Origin: Microcoleus sp. FACHB-61
GTDB lineage: Bacteria > Cyanobacteriota > Cyanobacteriia > Cyanobacteriales > Microcoleaceae
Direction: 5' to 3'
Length of the DNA stretch: 64,000 nucleotides
NCBI GenBank assembly: GCA_014695295.1
Contig: JACJNY010000077.1
Coordinates: forward strand, 1-64,000
The notes beneath the pieces are model-generated. The model saw only the letters and a program-made list of their open reading frames with translations, searched no databases and had not been told where the DNA came from. This document shows, one piece after another, positions 46,415 to 55,456 of this stretch. The translations under genes and the position numbers were made by a program. Numbering within the stretch: position 1 is the stretch's first letter; the number at the start of each line of letters is the position of its first letter.

Positions 46415-46708
46415 ATGGACTGGCAACTTTTGGGAATAAGTTTTATTACAGTGTTTTTGTCAGAATTGGGAGACAAAAGTCAATTAGCTGCGATCGCCCT
46501 GGGCAGTAGTTGTAACTCGCCGCGGGCTGTATTTTTCGGTACGGCGTCGGCGCTGCTGCTGGCGAGTTTAATCGGCGTTTTAGTTGGGCAAGGCACGGCC
46601 GAGGTGTTGCCGGAACGACTGGTAAAGGCGATCGCGGCGATCGGATTTGCGGTGATGGGCTTGCGCCTGCTGTGGCCAAAAGCGGATGTACCGGAAGCAT
46701 CCGAGTAG
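46415..46708 (+). CDS. GDT1/TMEM165 family half-size cation exporter, second subunit
   Basis: The 97-residue protein has three membrane helices and one copy of the E-x-G-D-K-S motif (FLSELGDKSQLAAIALGS, about residues 14-31). It is the partner of the preceding gene, with which it likely forms a heterodimer equal to one full-length exporter. ATG 46415 follows AACTAAAAAAC, a weak ribosome site, so coupling to the upstream gene is plausible. Likely substrate Mn2+; location plasma or thylakoid membrane. Confidence 0.85.
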   Translation: MDWQLLGISFITVFLSELGDKSQLAAIALGSSCNSPRAVFFGTASALLLASLIGVLVGQGTAEVLPERLVKAIAAIGFAVMGLRLLWPKADVPEASE

Positions 46709-46993
46709 GGCGTGCCGTCAGTCGATTTTAGATTTTAGATTTTAGATTTTAGATTTACTCCACAGATGAATCTGGGAGTTTGAACAAGAGTCTAAAATTT
46801 TGCTCTCTCCACGACAGGATTCGGGGGCTTGTATCCGTTTTTGGGCGGGGTTAGGAAACTTGACAGTAGACTTATTGCATTAAATATTTGATTGATAGGG
46901 AAACTGCAGATGCAACTCAGGTGCATTTCAAGATAGGAGAGCGAATGCCTGCAATTTAAGCCGAGTTTACGATCGCTATAATTTTAAAAATTA
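46709..46993. repeat. Repeat-rich spacer, including one arm of a 94-bp inverted pair
   Basis: TTTTAGA heptamers (46722-46756) lead into a second copy of the GGGGGCTTGTATCC...TTTTTGGG element also seen at 45580. From 46867 to 46960 lies a 94-bp sequence that recurs in inverted orientation at 51921-52014 with most bases identical (shared blocks TAGACTTATTGCAT, AGGGAAAC, GCATTTCAAGATAG). No gene is visible. Confidence 0.8.
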
Positions 46994-47021
46994 GCGGGGG
47001 GCGTAAATCCACGCCCCCCGC
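46994..47021. terminator. Bidirectional hairpin terminator
   Basis: A perfect 11-bp stem, GCGGGGGGCGT (46994-47004) and ACGCCCCCCGC (47011-47021), with a 6-base loop lies between two convergent genes. A T-run follows on the plus strand after a few bases (47035-47042), and on the minus strand TAATTTTTAAAAT follows directly. It would terminate transcripts from both sides. Confidence 0.85.
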
Positions 47022-47070
47022 CGCTGCAGGTTGAGTTTTTTTTCAGCTCAACCTCTGAAGCTTGTGTCGA

Positions 47071-47577
47071 TTAAACTTGGTTTTGGTAGCACCAGCCGAG
47101 CAGCGTACCGGCGACAGCCAACTTCAGCGCTTCCAAGCCAAAATAGCCTTGGTGCAGTTGATTCATCCCGGCGGGCACTTCTGCTGCTGAATCGAACAGA
47201 TTTAGCTGCATTCCCAAGGCGCTCATTTGGGGCGTCAGGGCGTAGGTGTCAATCAGGGCGATCGCCAGAAGTACCAATGATAATAAGATTGCTGTGCGGC
47301 TGCGCTTGCCGAAGTCACCGACTAAATTGCTCAAAACCATCACACCCGTTGCCACCAGGCCCGCACAGATTAACTCAACGCGGTTGAATCCCCAGAACAT
47401 TAAATTTCCGGCCGTTGCAAACTCGGGAGATGTCGTCATGCCAGATACGTAGAGACTCGGCATAATTACTAGATCCAAAATCAGGCTACCGCTGACCCAG
47501 AAAATTAAGGCCACCATGACAATTGCTTGCCAGCGGGGTTTTATTGATTCCACTCTTGATGTTGTAATAGCTGTCAT
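47071..47577 (-). CDS. Four-helix membrane protein (possibly DUF4149)
   Basis: This 168-residue protein has four predicted transmembrane helices (about 18-40, 60-85, 92-112, 143-162). The first contains IFWVSGSLILDLVIMPSLYV, a pattern I associate with the DUF4149/TMEM205-like group. It has no catalytic motif or cofactor ligands. It is a single gene ending at a shared terminator. Function is unknown. Confidence 0.6.
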   Translation of the reverse strand: MTAITTSRVESIKPRWQAIVMVALIFWVSGSLILDLVIMPSLYVSGMTTSPEFATAGNLMFWGFNRVELICAGLVATGVMVLSNLVGDFGKRSRTAILLSLVLLAIALIDTYALTPQMSALGMQLNLFDSAAEVPAGMNQLHQGYFGLEALKLAVAGTLLGWCYQNQV

Positions 47578-47898
47578 ATAATTAGAGCCTCTAAAATTTT
47601 CTTCTGCCTTTTCTAGAGTTTAACTAACTTTTTTCTCAAATCGTGTTAAGTAATTTTAAATTAATGGTAACTTTTGTGTAACAGAGCCTGAAGAATTGTT
47701 AAGCTCACTTATGTTTATCATCACCTGCGTTAACTAATACTAATTCGGAAAAAGTAAGGAATAAATTAATAATTACTCACAGGACTTACGCACTGCGACC
47801 AAAGACATCGGTTTTTGACCGTTATTAAACCGCTATAACGTATGTTCATAAAAAAAACCGGGTTTCTGCGTCCACGATTAACTCCTCATTTAACTTTA

Positions 47899-49155
47899 AT
47901 GCCTAAACTTCAATTATCATCTTGGTTGCCCCGTCTCCCCCCTCCAGTCTGGATTCTTGCCGCCGGCAGATTCCTCTCCCAAAGCGGCACCGGTTTTACT
48001 TTATTTTACGCGCCGATATTTTTTGTCGATCGGGTCGGTTTATCTGCTACTGCTGTTGGGATTGGTTTGGGTAGCGGTTCCATTTCGGGAATATTCGGCA
48101 GAATTTTGGGCGGTTCTTTTTGCGATTCCCAATTTTGGGGAAGGCGGCGAACTTTATTGCTAGCAGCAATTATTTCGGCTGCCGCTTCTTTTATACTGGC
48201 GGGGACTAATGATTTCCCCGGCTTAATTGCGGGCAATTTACTGATGGGTTTTGGCGTGGGTTTGTATTGGCCCCCAACTGAGACGATGGTGGCAGATTTA
48301 ACCGAGGGCGAACAGCGACAGGAAGCTTTTGCTTTGACGCGACTGGCTGATAATTTGGGTTTGCAAGTTGGGATTATTTTTGGCGGTTTGTTGATTGAGG
48401 TAACGGGGAATTATCGATCGCTCTTTATTATTGATGGTATCTCGTTTTTAGTGCTATTTGCGGTAGTTGCGATCGCGATCGCCGAAACCTACAAACCAGC
48501 TAATTCAGCGGATAGAGGCAAAAAAAATCGGGAAAATGGCTGGATGGTGGCGCTGAGCGATCGCAGTCTTCTAGTTTATGCTTTAGTAAATACTCTGTTC
48601 ACATTATATATTTCCCAAATCCAAACGACAATGCCGCTGTACTTTAGCAAGTTTGTCGCGGTGGGGACGGAAAAAGGCTTTTCAACTGGTACAATTACCG
48701 TTTTGTTTGCTTTTAGTACGTTTTTAACTGTGGCTTTGCAACTGCCGGTTGTTAAAGCTTTGAGGCCATTTTCTCATCCAAAAGCTTTGATGATTTCTGC
48801 GCTGCTGTGGGGAATGGGATTTATTGCGATCGGCTTGACGGGAATGGCTGCAACTGGCAATCTATTGTTAGCTGTTTTAGGCTTGAGTTTTTTGTCGGTT
48901 GCGACTGTTGCTTATACGCCTTTTGCTTCTGCTTTGGTGGTGGATTTAGCGCCAGAGTCTTTACGCGGGGTGTATTTGGCGGTTAATTCTCAGTGTTGGG
49001 CGATCGGCTATTTAATCGGGCCGCCGCTGGGCGGTTTGGCTTTGGATAGAGGTAAATGGGCGGCGGATAATTTTTGGTTGGGTTTGGCTTTGAGTGTCGG
49101 CGCGGCTATTTTTATTTTGCAAAAGCTCGATCGAATGTTGAAAAGTAGAATCTAA
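47899..49155 (+). CDS. MFS transporter
   Basis: A major facilitator with twelve hydrophobic segments; likely a drug or metabolite exporter, substrate unknown. I favour ATG 47899 (MPKLQLSSW), giving 418 residues. The upstream ATG 47842 would add 19 residues read from a dispersed AACCGGGTTTCTG repeat. Conserved elements include GRILGG with SxxxGRR between helices 2 and 3 (FWGRRRTLLLAA) and GLALDRGKW near the C-terminal part. It is monocistronic, followed by another repeat copy. Confidence 0.88.
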   Translation: MPKLQLSSWLPRLPPPVWILAAGRFLSQSGTGFTLFYAPIFFVDRVGLSATAVGIGLGSGSISGIFGRILGGSFCDSQFWGRRRTLLLAAIISAAASFILAGTNDFPGLIAGNLLMGFGVGLYWPPTETMVADLTEGEQRQEAFALTRLADNLGLQVGIIFGGLLIEVTGNYRSLFIIDGISFLVLFAVVAIAIAETYKPANSADRGKKNRENGWMVALSDRSLLVYALVNTLFTLYISQIQTTMPLYFSKFVAVGTEKGFSTGTITVLFAFSTFLTVALQLPVVKALRPFSHPKALMISALLWGMGFIAIGLTGMAATGNLLLAVLGLSFLSVATVAYTPFASALVVDLAPESLRGVYLAVNSQCWAIGYLIGPPLGGLALDRGKWAADNFWLGLALSVGAAIFILQKLDRMLKSRI

Positions 49156-49331
49156 TATTCAGTTGTTCGTTTAGGACTAAGACCAAAAAACCCGGTTTCT
49201 GCGTCAATATCTCTCGGTTTGATACCACGATTTTTCAGAGAGAAACCGGGTTTGTGACCCCGCGTGCGTCCAAGACTGTAGTTGTTAGCATTAACAGTCA
49301 ACAGTCAACTGTTAACCGTCAACTAACTAAT

Positions 49332-49982
49332 TTATTTTCGTCGATCGCCCAATTTGCGGTAAACTTCTCTCAAATCAACTTGATGGTGAGCCAAAGCAAC
49401 CAAAGCGTGATAAAATAAATCCGCAACTTCCCCAGCAATCCCCTCTTTGTCGTCATCTTTGCAAGCCATCACAACTTCCGCCGACTCTTCGCCAATTTTC
49501 TTGAGAATTTTGTTGTCGCCTCCCTCGAATAACTTGCAAGTATAAGAACTTTCGTTAGGATTGTCGCGGCGATCGCAAATTACCGCAAATAATTGAGATA
49601 ACATATCCCCTGGCGGCGGTGAAATTTCCCCATCAACTTGGTGAAAACAACTTCTTTCTCCTGTGTGACAAGCAATATCTCCGACTTGTTCGACAGTCAC
49701 TAGCAAAGCATCACTATCGCAGTCGTAACGCAGTCCTTTGACATTTTGAACGTGTCCCGAAGTCGCCCCTTTCGGCCACAATTCGGAACGAGAACGACTC
49801 CAGAACCAAGTTTGCCCGGTAGAGAGCGTTTTTTGCAGCGACTCGCGATTCATCCACGCCATCATCAACACCGTACCGTCCAAATAATCTTGGACGATCG
49901 CAGGCACTAAACCGCGATCGTCGTAACGAATTTTTTCAATTGGGATCGATCGGCTCAAACTTGATAAATCAGTAGTAGACAT
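49332..49982 (-). CDS. hisIE: Bifunctional HisIE (PR-AMP cyclohydrolase / PR-ATP pyrophosphatase)
   Basis: Carries out steps 2 and 3 of histidine synthesis. The N-terminal HisI domain (residues about 15-115) has the metal motif [27 protein letters not shown] (DCDSD and H-x-G-x-x-S-C shown). The C-terminal HisE domain (about 125-216) has [18 protein letters not shown], the all-alpha NTP pyrophosphohydrolase motif. The 216-residue length fits the fusion. No other his genes are nearby, as usual in cyanobacteria. Confidence 0.96.
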   Translation of the reverse strand: MSTTDLSSLSRSIPIEKIRYDDRGLVPAIVQDYLDGTVLMMAWMNRESLQKTLSTGQTWFWSRSRSELWPKGATSGHVQNVKGLRYDCDSDALLVTVEQVGDIACHTGERSCFHQVDGEISPPPGDMLSQLFAVICDRRDNPNESSYTCKLFEGGDNKILKKIGEESAEVVMACKDDDKEGIAGEVADLFYHALVALAHHQVDLREVYRKLGDRRK

Positions 49983-50337
49983 AATTTTATTTCAACTTGG
50001 TAATTTAGATTAACGCTTTCCTGTCGGAGATTTTTTTTAATTAACCGCAGAGAACGCAGAGGACGCAGAGGAAGAGAAGAGAGGAGATTTAGGAAGTGAT
50101 GGACAAATTGTCAAGAACTATTTTACAAAATATTACACTTTAGGGCGATTCCCTACGGGATAGCTTCGCTTCACGGTGGTAGTGCGACAAAGCCCGAAAA
50201 ACCCAAGCTGCTATTGCTACTCATTGGTTTGTACCCTAAAATCTATTAACATAGTTTCCTTGAATCGACCTAACCATTATCCTGAAGTCGCTATAAAAGT
50301 ATCCTACCAACAACAGACGTTCACTAAGGAGAAAACA
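49983..50337. other. Divergent intergenic region hisIE-hemL
   Basis: It holds a purine-rich element with CGCAGAGAACGCAGAGGACG (about 50045-50064) of a kind common in cyanobacterial spacers, and a small inverted repeat in TCCCTACGGGATAGC (about 50150-50164). Promoters for hisIE and hemL must lie here; none stands out. A longer reading frame of hemL reaches back to 50176 but is not homologous to the family. Confidence 0.5.
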
Positions 50338-51636
50338 TTGGTTTCCACAACCTTGAAAACCACGAAATCAGAAGAAATTTTTGCCGCTGCCCAGAAGTTG
50401 ATGCCAGGTGGCGTCAGTTCCCCCGTCCGCGCCTTTAAATCTGTAGGCGGACACCCCATCGTCTTTGACCGGGTAAAAGGAGCTTACATTTGGGATGTTG
50501 ACGGCAACCAATATACCGACTACGTAGGCACTTGGGGCCCGGCAATCTGCGGCCACGCCCACCCCGAAGTCATCAAAGCCCTTCACGAATCTTTAGAAAA
50601 AGGTACGAGTTTCGGAGCACCGTCGCTGTTGGAAAACGTGCTCGCGGAAATGGTCATCGATGCGGTTCCCAGCATTGAAATGGTGCGATTTGTCAACTCG
50701 GGCACCGAAGCCTGTATGGCCGTTTTGCGGCTGATGCGAGCTTTCACCGGACGCGATAAACTGATTAAATTTGAAGGCTGCTATCACGGGCACGCCGATA
50801 TGTTCTTGGTAAAAGCAGGTTCCGGGGTCGCAACTCTGGGCCTTCCCGATTCTCCGGGCGTGCCGAAATCCGTTACCGCTAACACCCTCAACGCTCCCTA
50901 CAATGACTTAGAAGCAGTAAAAGCTTTATTTGCCGAAAATCCGGGCCAGATAGCAGGCGTAATTCTCGAACCAGTGGTGGGGAATGCCGGTTTTATTACC
51001 CCAGATGCAGGTTTTCTCGAAGGTTTGCGGGAAATTACCAAAGATAACGGTGCTTTGTTAGTTTTTGATGAAGTAATGACCGGTTTCCGTATTGCTTACG
51101 GTGGCGCCCAAGAAAAATTCGGGGTAACACCGGACTTAACAACATTAGGAAAAGTCATTGGCGGCGGTTTGCCGGTGGGAGCTTACGGCGGACGGCGGGA
51201 TATTATGGCTATGGTGGCTCCTGCTGGGCCGATGTATCAAGCGGGTACGCTTTCGGGCAATCCTTTGGCGATGACTGCTGGGATTAAGACTTTGGAATTG
51301 CTGCAAAAACCCGGCACTTACGAACAGTTGGATAAGATTACCAAAAAACTCTCCGAGGGATTGCTACAAATTGCTAAGGAAACCGGGCACGCGGCTTGTG
51401 GCGGGCAAATTAGCGGGATGTTTGGCTTGTTTTTTGCGGCTGGGCCGGTTCACAATTACGATCATGCGAAGAAGTCGGATTTGACGAAGTTCAGCCGCTT
51501 TCACCGGGGAATGTTGGAGCACGGAATTTACCTGGCTCCTTCGCAGTTTGAGGCGGGATTTACTTCTTTGGCTCATACTGACGAAGATGTCGATCGAACT
51601 TTGGCTGCAGCTCGCGAAGTGATGGCAAGTATTTAA
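50338..51636 (+). CDS. hemL: Glutamate-1-semialdehyde 2,1-aminomutase
   Basis: A PLP enzyme making 5-aminolevulinate for chlorophyll and heme. The start is TTG 50338-50340, with AAGGAG six bases upstream, giving 432 residues, the family length. The [17 protein letters not shown]-terminus, the PLP-site GxEA (NSGTEACMA) and FDEVMTGFR are visible. The PLP-binding Lys lies in [18 protein letters not shown], about residue 272. It is transcribed alone, with a short hairpin following. Confidence 0.96.
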   Translation: MVSTTLKTTKSEEIFAAAQKLMPGGVSSPVRAFKSVGGHPIVFDRVKGAYIWDVDGNQYTDYVGTWGPAICGHAHPEVIKALHESLEKGTSFGAPSLLENVLAEMVIDAVPSIEMVRFVNSGTEACMAVLRLMRAFTGRDKLIKFEGCYHGHADMFLVKAGSGVATLGLPDSPGVPKSVTANTLNAPYNDLEAVKALFAENPGQIAGVILEPVVGNAGFITPDAGFLEGLREITKDNGALLVFDEVMTGFRIAYGGAQEKFGVTPDLTTLGKVIGGGLPVGAYGGRRDIMAMVAPAGPMYQAGTLSGNPLAMTAGIKTLELLQKPGTYEQLDKITKKLSEGLLQIAKETGHAACGGQISGMFGLFFAAGPVHNYDHAKKSDLTKFSRFHRGMLEHGIYLAPSQFEAGFTSLAHTDEDVDRTLAAAREVMASI

Positions 51637-52037
51637 CGTTTGTAGTAAGGACGTTTGTCCTTAAAACTCAGGAATAAATGATTGAAGTCCTTGCTGTTTT
51701 TTTGGCAGTAAGGACTTTAATTGTTAACTTTGTTAACTGCTACCCAATCCGGGTTAAAAACCTTTTTGTCAGGGCTTACGCAAGGGGGCTAGAAACCCCG
51801 TTTCTCTGAGATTTTGCGACGACTCACGAGAAATATAGGAAGAAATCGGCTTTCTGAGGTATTGTTTTTTTCGGATGACCTAATTAATGAGGAATGACTA
51901 ATGCCTGCTGACTCCATTAGACTTGAATTGCATACATTCGCTTTTCTATCTTGAAATGCCTCTGCGTTGCATATGCGGTTTCCCTGTCGATCAAAAGTTT
52001 ATGCAATAAGTCTAATGACTACTGACTACTGACTCAA
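51637..52037. repeat. Hairpins and second arm of the 94-bp inverted pair, hemL-TPR spacer
   Basis: A hairpin TAAGGAC-GTTT-GTCCTTA (51646-51663) just after hemL may terminate it. A second imperfect hairpin, AGTCCTTGCTG...CAGTAAGGACT, lies at about 51685-51715. GAAACCCCGTTTCT at about 51793 is a decayed copy of the dispersed ACCCGGTTT family. From 51921 to 52014 lies the inverted copy of the 94-bp element at 46867-46960. No gene is visible. Confidence 0.75.
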
Positions 52038-53078
52038 TCAATTATTGATAAATTCACTTTCACAGATAATCGAGTCTCTGCTGTCCAAATCTTCTTGATC
52101 CCAGATCGAGTTTAATGCTGCCGAACTTAAGGAAGTTGACATCGTATGTAATGTTGTGTTGTAGTATTCTACAGCATTATTAAGTTCCACCTGCGGCGCT
52201 TCTTTGAAGTACGAATTAATATCAGGCGTGCACCGCTGGGCTTGGTAGTATACATAAGCTTCAGCATTAATGCACATTACGAGGTAAAAATCCTTATTTG
52301 CTGCCGTAACATCTCCGAGTTTATAAAGCGCTAAACCCCGGTTGAGATAAGCTTTAACATAGTTCGGATCGAGCTCCACTGCTTTGTTAAAGTCTTCAAT
52401 TGCAAGCTGCATTTGTTTTAATTTATAGCGAACGCAACCTCTGTTATAATACGCATAAACATTTTTTGGATCGATGCCGAGTACAGTGTTGTAATCGGCG
52501 ATCGCCTGCGTATTGTCTCCTAATTGGTGATAACAGAGACCGCGATTTATGTAAGCTTTGATATATCTAGGATTCAAGCGCAGCGTTTCGTTAAAGTTCT
52601 CCGTTGCTGCCTCCTTTTCTCCCAAAAGGTAGTAAGCGCGCCCCCGGTTGTAATAGGTTTTATAATTGTGGGAATTGATAGAGAGAGCTCGATTGTAGTC
52701 TTCTATTGCTTCTTCGTAATGTCCTAAATTAGCAAGTACGAGTCCTCGGTTGTTGTAGATAGCGTGGCTGTCAGGCTTAGTTGCTAAAGCGCAGTTGAGA
52801 TCGTCAATGGCCTTTTCGTGTTCTCCGAGATGGCGCCAAGCATTCCCTCGATTCAGGTAAGCCTCGAACAAATTAGGATTGATATCTAGCGCTTGGCTGA
52901 GGTCTGCGATCGCTTTCTGGTAGTCTTTCATGTAATAGTAAACCAAGCCGCGATTGTTATAGGCTTTGGCATGGGCGGGATTGACTTGCAGTATGCGATC
53001 GAAATCGTCGATCGCCGCTTCATAGTTTCCTTTCTTGGCGCTGTGCAAACCGCGCTTGTAAAATTGTTTGAGGTTCAT
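52038..53078 (-). CDS. TPR protein, eight tetratricopeptide repeats
   Basis: The 346-residue protein starts straight with 34-residue TPR units (KAYNNRGLVYYYMKDYQKAI, AYLNRGNAWRHLGEHEKAI, IYNNRGLVLANLGHYEEAI and so on). About eight units cover residues 4-280, followed by about 65 non-repeat residues with many acidic positions. It has no signal peptide. It is likely a protein-interaction scaffold; the partner is unknown. It is one gene upstream of, but probably not part of, the ccm operon. Confidence 0.9.
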   Translation of the reverse strand: MNLKQFYKRGLHSAKKGNYEAAIDDFDRILQVNPAHAKAYNNRGLVYYYMKDYQKAIADLSQALDINPNLFEAYLNRGNAWRHLGEHEKAIDDLNCALATKPDSHAIYNNRGLVLANLGHYEEAIEDYNRALSINSHNYKTYYNRGRAYYLLGEKEAATENFNETLRLNPRYIKAYINRGLCYHQLGDNTQAIADYNTVLGIDPKNVYAYYNRGCVRYKLKQMQLAIEDFNKAVELDPNYVKAYLNRGLALYKLGDVTAANKDFYLVMCINAEAYVYYQAQRCTPDINSYFKEAPQVELNNAVEYYNTTLHTMSTSLSSAALNSIWDQEDLDSRDSIICESEFINN

Positions 53079-53525
53079 AGGTCAACTTTCAGGATTGCTT
53101 GATTCTGGGGGTTGATTCCTTTGCTGTCAGCGTTGAGTTCGACAGCCGTTAATCTGTTGAAAGAGCATCCACCAGCGGTCAGAGTAACTCTTGACTGGTT
53201 CCCGGCAATCTACCCTAAACAGGATTTTAGGTTTATTTTAACAGTAGCTAAATCCTGTGGAAAGAGTCTGCACCTCGGCTGGATTTACTTTGTCAGTTCG
53301 ATTGTTTACCCGATCGACTCGATCTGAAAAGCCTAGTTTTAATTGGTAGTCTGTGTCTCTTGATGCGGCTGCGATCGGCTCGATCGCCAAATTAACTTTG
53401 AGACAGCTACTGAGTATAAATTGTTACACTCACTCCTACAGAGTAAACTTTATATTTTGTTGAGAAACTTCGTCTCAGTATTTGCAGCAGCACGTCTCTA
53501 CAAACTTTTGTTAGCTAATTACCAA
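53079..53525. other. Intergenic region between TPR gene and ccmO
   Basis: No gene is visible. It lies downstream of ccmO and upstream of the TPR gene on the same strand, so it contains the end of the ccm transcript and the TPR promoter. I see no clear terminator hairpin and no strong promoter. Several GATCG-rich words (CGATCGACTCGATCTG) occur at 53310-53326. Confidence 0.5.
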
Positions 53526-54299
53526 TTACCGATTGATTTCCTCTTCCACATAAACAGTCAATTTCTCCAAATCTGGAAGTTCGATCAATTCTTGTTCCTT
53601 TTCCTTGACCGACACGGGCATCATCACAGGTTTACGCTGCTCGATCCAGCAACTCGCCAGCGGTAAAGTTTGTTCCAAATCTTCCAAAGGCCTGGGAATT
53701 ACCATCACCGCGTTCAACTCGCCAATTCGCTCAGCTTCGTACATCCCCGCTTCTACGGCTACTGCTACATCTGCAACTGCACCGCGAATAATTGCCGTGC
53801 ACAAACCGGCGCCAATTTTCTCGTAAGCTGCCAAGTGTACGTCAGCGGATTTGAGCATAGCGTCGCAAGCGCCCACCATTGCCGGAAATCCCCGGGTTTC
53901 GAGCAAACCGATCGCCTGATTGCTAAGCCGAGAATAACTGCCTTTTTCCGAAAGTTCAGTCAGCCGAAAGCCGATCGGCAAAACCACTTCCAAATTAGCC
54001 AAAGGTCTAGGAATCACCAACTTAGAAACAAACTGCCCGAACTGTTCGGCAGTTTGAGCTCCAGCTTCCACAGCCAAACGCACATCCGAAATTCTGCCGC
54101 GGACGATCGCCGTACAGTGACCGGAACCAATTTTTTCGTATCCTACTAAAATCACCCCTGCCGACTTCAGCATCATGTCAGCAGTCCCCACAATAGCCGG
54201 AAAACTCTTGGTCGATACCAAACCCAAAGCAGTGTCTTTGAAGTATTCCTGGCGCTGCGATCGCTCTTCGTGACTGTTACGATCTGTTTGTTCGTCCAT
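53526..54299 (-). CDS. ccmO: Carboxysome shell protein CcmO (tandem BMC domains)
   Basis: CcmO forms part of the beta-carboxysome shell as a trimer of two BMC domains. In the 257-residue protein, BMC1 (about 22-108: ALGLVSTKSFPAIVGTAD) and BMC2 (about 127-212: AIGLLETRGFPAMVGACD) each end in a VIPRPL segment. The C-terminal tail is hydrophilic. It is the last gene of the operon K2-K1-L-M-N-O; in many species it is located here or elsewhere on the chromosome. Confidence 0.95.
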   Translation of the reverse strand: MDEQTDRNSHEERSQRQEYFKDTALGLVSTKSFPAIVGTADMMLKSAGVILVGYEKIGSGHCTAIVRGRISDVRLAVEAGAQTAEQFGQFVSKLVIPRPLANLEVVLPIGFRLTELSEKGSYSRLSNQAIGLLETRGFPAMVGACDAMLKSADVHLAAYEKIGAGLCTAIIRGAVADVAVAVEAGMYEAERIGELNAVMVIPRPLEDLEQTLPLASCWIEQRKPVMMPVSVKEKEQELIELPDLEKLTVYVEEEINR

Positions 54300-54504
54300 C
54301 TTCTATTACCTTTAGAAACTTCCCAAAATAAAAATTTGTTGATAGTTTTAGTTTCTCAGATGAGAAGACAGACTGCACGAGCTACAAGACACTGATTGCT
54401 GCTGCAAGGTCTGACAAATTGCTGAGCTACCAATAATTATGAGATTACCTATTTATATTTGATCTTTCTGCCTTCAGCATAGCTGCCTTTTGCCGAAATG
54501 ACGG

Positions 54505-55173
54505 CTACCCGGAACCGCCCGATAAAGTTTGACCGTTTTCCTCCGATCGATTAAAAGCTTGCCGGTGCGGAAACAGCGTTCCCAGCAGCCGATTGATGTG
54601 AGCTTGGCCGTACAGAATAGTTGGCGTCTCCCCTGGTTGGGGCGGCTCTGCGGCTGTGGATTCCGGCGGCTCTGTGGCCGTCTCGGGCGTAGTTTGTGGC
54701 TGTGTTTGGGGGGGTTCTGGTGGATCGATCGGTTTATCGACTGGTGGCGTAGTGGCTTCGGGGGTTTCTGGTGATGTTGGCGCTGCTGTTGGCGCTGCTG
54801 CGGTTGCTTCTGCTGCGGCTTGGCGGCTGGTATCTCCGATTAGAGAACCTGCTGGAATAATTTGCATTTGGTCGATACAAGGATCGATCAGTGTCGTCCC
54901 GGCGCCAATACAGGCATTTGCCCCGATCGTTCCCGCACCTACCACCAGCACCCCTGCACCCAGAATAACCCCCGCCTCGATTTCGAGAGTACCTTCACGG
55001 GCGTGAAGGATAACTCCCATGCCGATACACACACCGGCGGCGATCGATATCCGGCTGCCCGGAGCTGCTTGCAGGATTGCTCCAGGGGCGATCGCCGCAC
55101 CCTCATTCACAACTACATCGCCACTCATCAAAATCTGAGAGTTGCTACTTAATTGCAGTGGCGATAAATACAT
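54505..55173 (-). CDS. ccmN: Carboxysome assembly protein CcmN
   Basis: CcmN bridges the CcmM-Rubisco core and the shell. The N-terminal part (residues about 15-120) is a left-handed beta-helix of hexapeptide repeats. A proline/threonine/glutamate-rich linker (about 125-180) follows, then the encapsulation-peptide-like amphipathic helix YGQAHINRLLGTLFPHRQAF (about 188-207), which binds shell proteins. Fourteen further residues follow that helix. The 222-residue protein is longer than most CcmN because of the linker. Confidence 0.93.
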   Translation of the reverse strand: MYLSPLQLSSNSQILMSGDVVVNEGAAIAPGAILQAAPGSRISIAAGVCIGMGVILHAREGTLEIEAGVILGAGVLVVGAGTIGANACIGAGTTLIDPCIDQMQIIPAGSLIGDTSRQAAAEATAAAPTAAPTSPETPEATTPPVDKPIDPPEPPQTQPQTTPETATEPPESTAAEPPQPGETPTILYGQAHINRLLGTLFPHRQAFNRSEENGQTLSGGSG

Positions 55174-55456
55174 TCAACTTCACCATGAAAAGAGCTATTT
55201 TTTTAGATAAAAGAAATTTAAATTATGGGTTTTCTCGACTGATAAATTTAACCATGTCAATCTAAGAAACGATAATTTACTAATGAGAAGCTTGATGCTT
55301 TAACGTTTTATAGAAACTTTCAGAAGATTCTAGATTTTGACCAACATTTTTCAATCGAGCTTTTTGATCTCACATCCCTTTTCAATCTGCTTGGGTTTCT
55401 CCCGCAGGCCCTAGCGCGAGGGCTTAACGGGAGAAACAGGCTAATTACCAGGCAAA

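Noticed and set aside
50176..50337. 54-residue N-terminal extension of HemL
   Set aside because: The family starts at the TTG 50338 with a good ribosome site; the extension has no homology pattern.
54656..55006. Gly/Val/Ser-rich plus-strand frame opposite ccmN
   Set aside because: It is the complement of the Pro/Thr/Glu-rich CcmN linker and an artefact of biased composition.
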